A stretch of 7,954 nucleotides of DNA from a bacterium (GTDB taxonomy: Bacteria > Electryoneota > RPQS01), in NCBI GenBank assembly GCA_028711875.1, contig JAQTRJ010000081.1, forward strand, positions 1-7,954, given 5' to 3'. Under the pieces are notes generated by a model. The model did no database searches. It worked only from the letters and a program-made list of their open reading frames with translations, and had not been told where the DNA came from. Below are positions 6,017 through 7,954 of this stretch, one piece after another (the stretch's first letter is position 1; the number at the start of each line of letters is the position of its first letter). The translations under genes were made by a program, and so were the position numbers.

Positions 6017-7954
6017 TCATTGCACGGCCGTAACCGCGTAAAACCGTGCCGCATCGTTGGAACTGGACTCCGGATCCTGATACACCGCGTTCTCGGTCGA
6101 GTCGTACAGAGCAAACGAATCGAAATCCGTCAAGCTCCGCCAAATTCGATAGTAGGATACCGCTATGGGATTCCCGAGAATATCCAGCGTGACGGGCGTC
6201 CACCGAAGCTCTACGATGCCGTTGATCGGCGCGATGGTCAGATCGTTCACTGCCTGTGGCGGAGACACCACCATCGGCGCTCGCCCGAAGAATATGGAGA
6301 CATAGCCGGGAGCCCCGGAGGCAGCCCAATTCACCGCCGCCAGATCCAGGTGAGTATCCCTGTCGAAGTCGCCCGTCACCATTTGATAGGGTCTCTCGCG
6401 CGTTCCATACGAGGCATTCATCTCAAACGTGCCAATTCCACTCCCCAAAAGAACGGCAATCTGGCGGCCGTCATCCGTTTCGTCAGCAACGGTAAGGTCG
6501 AGGTGGGAATCGCCATTGATGTCTGCCGCGATGATATCAAAAGGTGCGTTGCCTACGTAGGTGCTTTGGGCGAATTGAAAATCACCCAGGCCGTCTCCCA
6601 ACAAGATGGTCAACGAACGACTGCTGTAATTCGCCGTGGCAAGGTCGAGGTTTCCATCCTCATTGAAGTCGCCATGAGTAATGGCCAAGGGGGCAACTCC
6701 ACCGATGGAGTAATTTGTGACCGGCTGGAAGCTGCCGGTTCCCGTTCCGAGGACAACGGAGATGCTGTCTGAGCTTCCGCCATGCGTGATGGCCAGATCG
6801 GCGTGAGAGTCTCCATTGAAATCGGCGGCCGTTAACTGGTTGGGCCAGCACGCGGGATAATCGCAAATCTCATAAGGAACACCCCGCGCAAACGATCCCG
6901 TCCCGGAACCCAGCATGATGCTTATGCTCTTGTCCACGTCGTTGGAGACCGCCAAGTCCAAGTGCCCATCTTCGTTGAAATCGGCACTGACGACATCGGT
7001 GGACGTGCTGGCTCCCGTACTGTCTACTGTGACAGCGCCAAATTCGCCAGTTCCTGTTCCCAAGAGAACGGAGACATATCTCATCAAGTTGGCGATCGCG
7101 ACGTCTTGATGGCCGTCTTCGTTGAAGTCGCCGCAGGCAAACGACACAGAGTTCTGGTCGTAAGCGGGAAACTGCGTTGCCGACGAAAATTCGCCCGCCC
7201 CATTTCCCAGCAGAACGTCCACGTAATAGGGTCGTCCGATGACGAAATCCAGATTCCCGTCTTCATTGAAATCCGCGCAGGCGATGGAGCGCGGCGATTG
7301 CCCCGTCGCATAAACCGGCGCGTCGCCGAAAGTCCCTTGACCGGTTCCCAAGTGAAAAGACAGGTTCGAGTGGTGTTCGTTGGCTACCACCAAATCCGGT
7401 ATGCCATCCTCCGAGAAATCCCGCAGGTGAATTGCACTGATCGAGGTTTCCTCGACATCGTAGTCCGTCGTGGCGCCGAACGTGCCATCGCCGACTCCCA
7501 GCAGAACCGAGTAGTTCTCGCTGTTGATGTTCCCTACGACGATATCCAGATGGTCGTCCTCGTTGATGTCAGCGAGGCTGACCGACTGGGGCGCCCATCC
7601 CACGGGATAGTCAGTTTCCCCGAAGAAGGAACCCGATCCATTCCCCAACTTCACCGTCACACGATCAGTGGTTCCATCGTTGGTCACAACGATATCTTCA
7701 TGACCATCTTCATTCACGTCGGCATGGGTGATCGCCGAAGGTGAGGCAACGGGGAAATCTACAGGATCGGCAAAGACTCCGTTCCCTGTTCCCAGCATCA
7801 CCGACATCATGTTGGCGGAAATCCGTGCTACGACAAGGTCTGAATGACCGTCTTCGTTGCGGTCCACTGTCGTGAGCGCAAAGGGTCGGCCGCTAAGAGA
7901 GTAATACACCGGAGAAGACGGCCACTCGCCGAAGGTACCTTCTCCTTGATTGAG
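6017..7954 (-). CDS. Large FG-GAP/VCBS-repeat protein with terminal FN3-like domain, 5'-truncated
   Basis: The frame is open to the right edge and its first visible residues, NQGEGTFGEW, are the tail of another repeat. The gene therefore begins beyond the window and the GTG at 7909 is internal. At least eleven FG-GAP/VCBS repeats of 48-53 residues follow. Counting from that GTG, their Asp-rich loops begin near residues 16, 64, 114, 164, 213, 261, 310, 363, 414, 463 and 514 (type DFNEDGHLDLA), likely calcium-binding beta-propeller blades. An FN3-like domain occupies about 549-630, starting PPQAVNDLTIAPINGIVELRW and ending FYAVTAVQ at the stop. No T9SS sorting domain follows, and the frame past the TGA meets another stop after five codons. 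It lies 62 nt upstream of a similar gene on the same strand and is probably co-transcribed. The fold is clear but the partner and function are unknown. Export cannot be judged because the N-terminus is missing. Confidence 0.9.
   Translation of the reverse strand, partial: LNQGEGTFGEWPSSPVYYSLSGRPFALTTVDRNEDGHSDLVVARISANMMSVMLGTGNGVFADPVDFPVASPSAITHADVNEDGHEDIVVTNDGTTDRVTVKLGNGSGSFFGETDYPVGWAPQSVSLADINEDDHLDIVVGNINSENYSVLLGVGDGTFGATTDYDVEETSISAIHLRDFSEDGIPDLVVANEHHSNLSFHLGTGQGTFGDAPVYATGQSPRSIACADFNEDGNLDFVIGRPYYVDVLLGNGAGEFSSATQFPAYDQNSVSFACGDFNEDGHQDVAIANLMRYVSVLLGTGTGEFGAVTVDSTGASTSTDVVSADFNEDGHLDLAVSNDVDKSISIMLGSGTGSFARGVPYEICDYPACWPNQLTAADFNGDSHADLAITHGGSSDSISVVLGTGTGSFQPVTNYSIGGVAPLAITHGDFNEDGNLDLATANYSSRSLTILLGDGLGDFQFAQSTYVGNAPFDIIAADINGDSHLDLTVADETDDGRQIAVLLGSGIGTFEMNASYGTRERPYQMVTGDFDRDTHLDLAAVNWAASGAPGYVSIFFGRAPMVVSPPQAVNDLTIAPINGIVELRWTPVTLDILGNPIAVSYYRIWRSLTDFDSFALYDSTENAVYQDPESSSNDAARFYAVTAVQ
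6287..7954 (-). repeat. Array of eleven-plus FG-GAP/VCBS repeats, about 150 bp per unit
   Basis: The translated units share the loop D-[FIV]-N-E-D-G-[HN]-x-D-[LIV]-[VA], then a strand ending in VLLGTGxGxFG, then a variable turn with [TD]-Y-x-[VIT]-G. Several of the visible loops read NEDGH or NEDGN. The eighth and tenth read NGDSH and the eleventh DRDTH, so the C-terminal units are the most diverged. At DNA level recurring blocks such as TCTTCGTTGAAATC (plus-strand reading) mark the period. More units lie beyond the window edge. Confidence 0.88.

Noticed and set aside
5873..6772. Open frame of 299 codons on the plus strand, and a similar one at 6962-7744
   Set aside because: Both are antisense to FG-GAP repeats, and their own apparent periodicity is inherited from the repeat codons on the other strand.
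7907..7909. GTG as start of the right-hand FG-GAP protein
   Set aside because: The frame remains open to the window edge, and the residues before it continue the repeat pattern, so this is an internal Val codon.
6287..7954. The regular period of about 150 bp as a CRISPR or satellite array
   Set aside because: The period is explained by protein repeats of about 50 residues in an intact frame, and the DNA copies are diverged.

Overview
The window looks like a chromosomal fragment from a bacterium of the FCB superphylum (Bacteroidetes/Chlorobi/Ignavibacteria or a related candidate phylum such as Zixibacteria or KSB1). The best evidence is a secreted protein ending in a type IX secretion (T9SS) type A sorting domain, combined with FG-GAP repeats, fibronectin-III-like modules and a GEVED module. 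The exact phylum cannot be settled from this sequence alone.

Left part (1-2982, plus strand, visibly GC-rich): a tight three-gene cell-surface glycan cluster. It holds a family 9 (heptosyltransferase-like) glycosyltransferase cut by the left window edge, a GT-B glycosyltransferase of the GT4/COG0438 type whose start overlaps the previous stop as ATGA, and, after 34 nt, a class I SAM-dependent methyltransferase with a hydrophobic C-terminal segment. They look co-transcribed and probably assemble and modify a lipopolysaccharide, O-antigen or exopolysaccharide chain. The sugars and acceptors are not determinable here.

Middle (2983-3413): a convergent intergenic region of 431 nt with no convincing gene but many inverted repeats. 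There is a long imperfect hairpin just after the methyltransferase stop, a GC-rich terminator with T-rich flanks on both strands, a 33-bp imperfect palindrome, a small hairpin, and a 9-bp perfect stem just past the end of the minus-strand genes.

Right part (3414-7954, minus strand, lower GC): two adjacent genes for large secreted-type FG-GAP/VCBS proteins, 62 nt apart. The upstream one (5' end beyond the right edge) has at least eleven Asp-rich repeats of about 50 residues plus one fibronectin-III-like domain, and it stops without a sorting domain. The downstream one is complete (846 aa): signal peptide, seven FG-GAP repeats, an FN3 domain, a GEVED-type module, a second FN3-like domain and the T9SS sorting domain. 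They are probably paralogous surface or extracellular proteins.

I did not find a clear new defence, mobile or RNA system. The points most worth checking are the structured convergent intergenic region, the unequal C-termini of the paired FG-GAP proteins, and the non-canonical active-site regions of the two glycosyltransferases.
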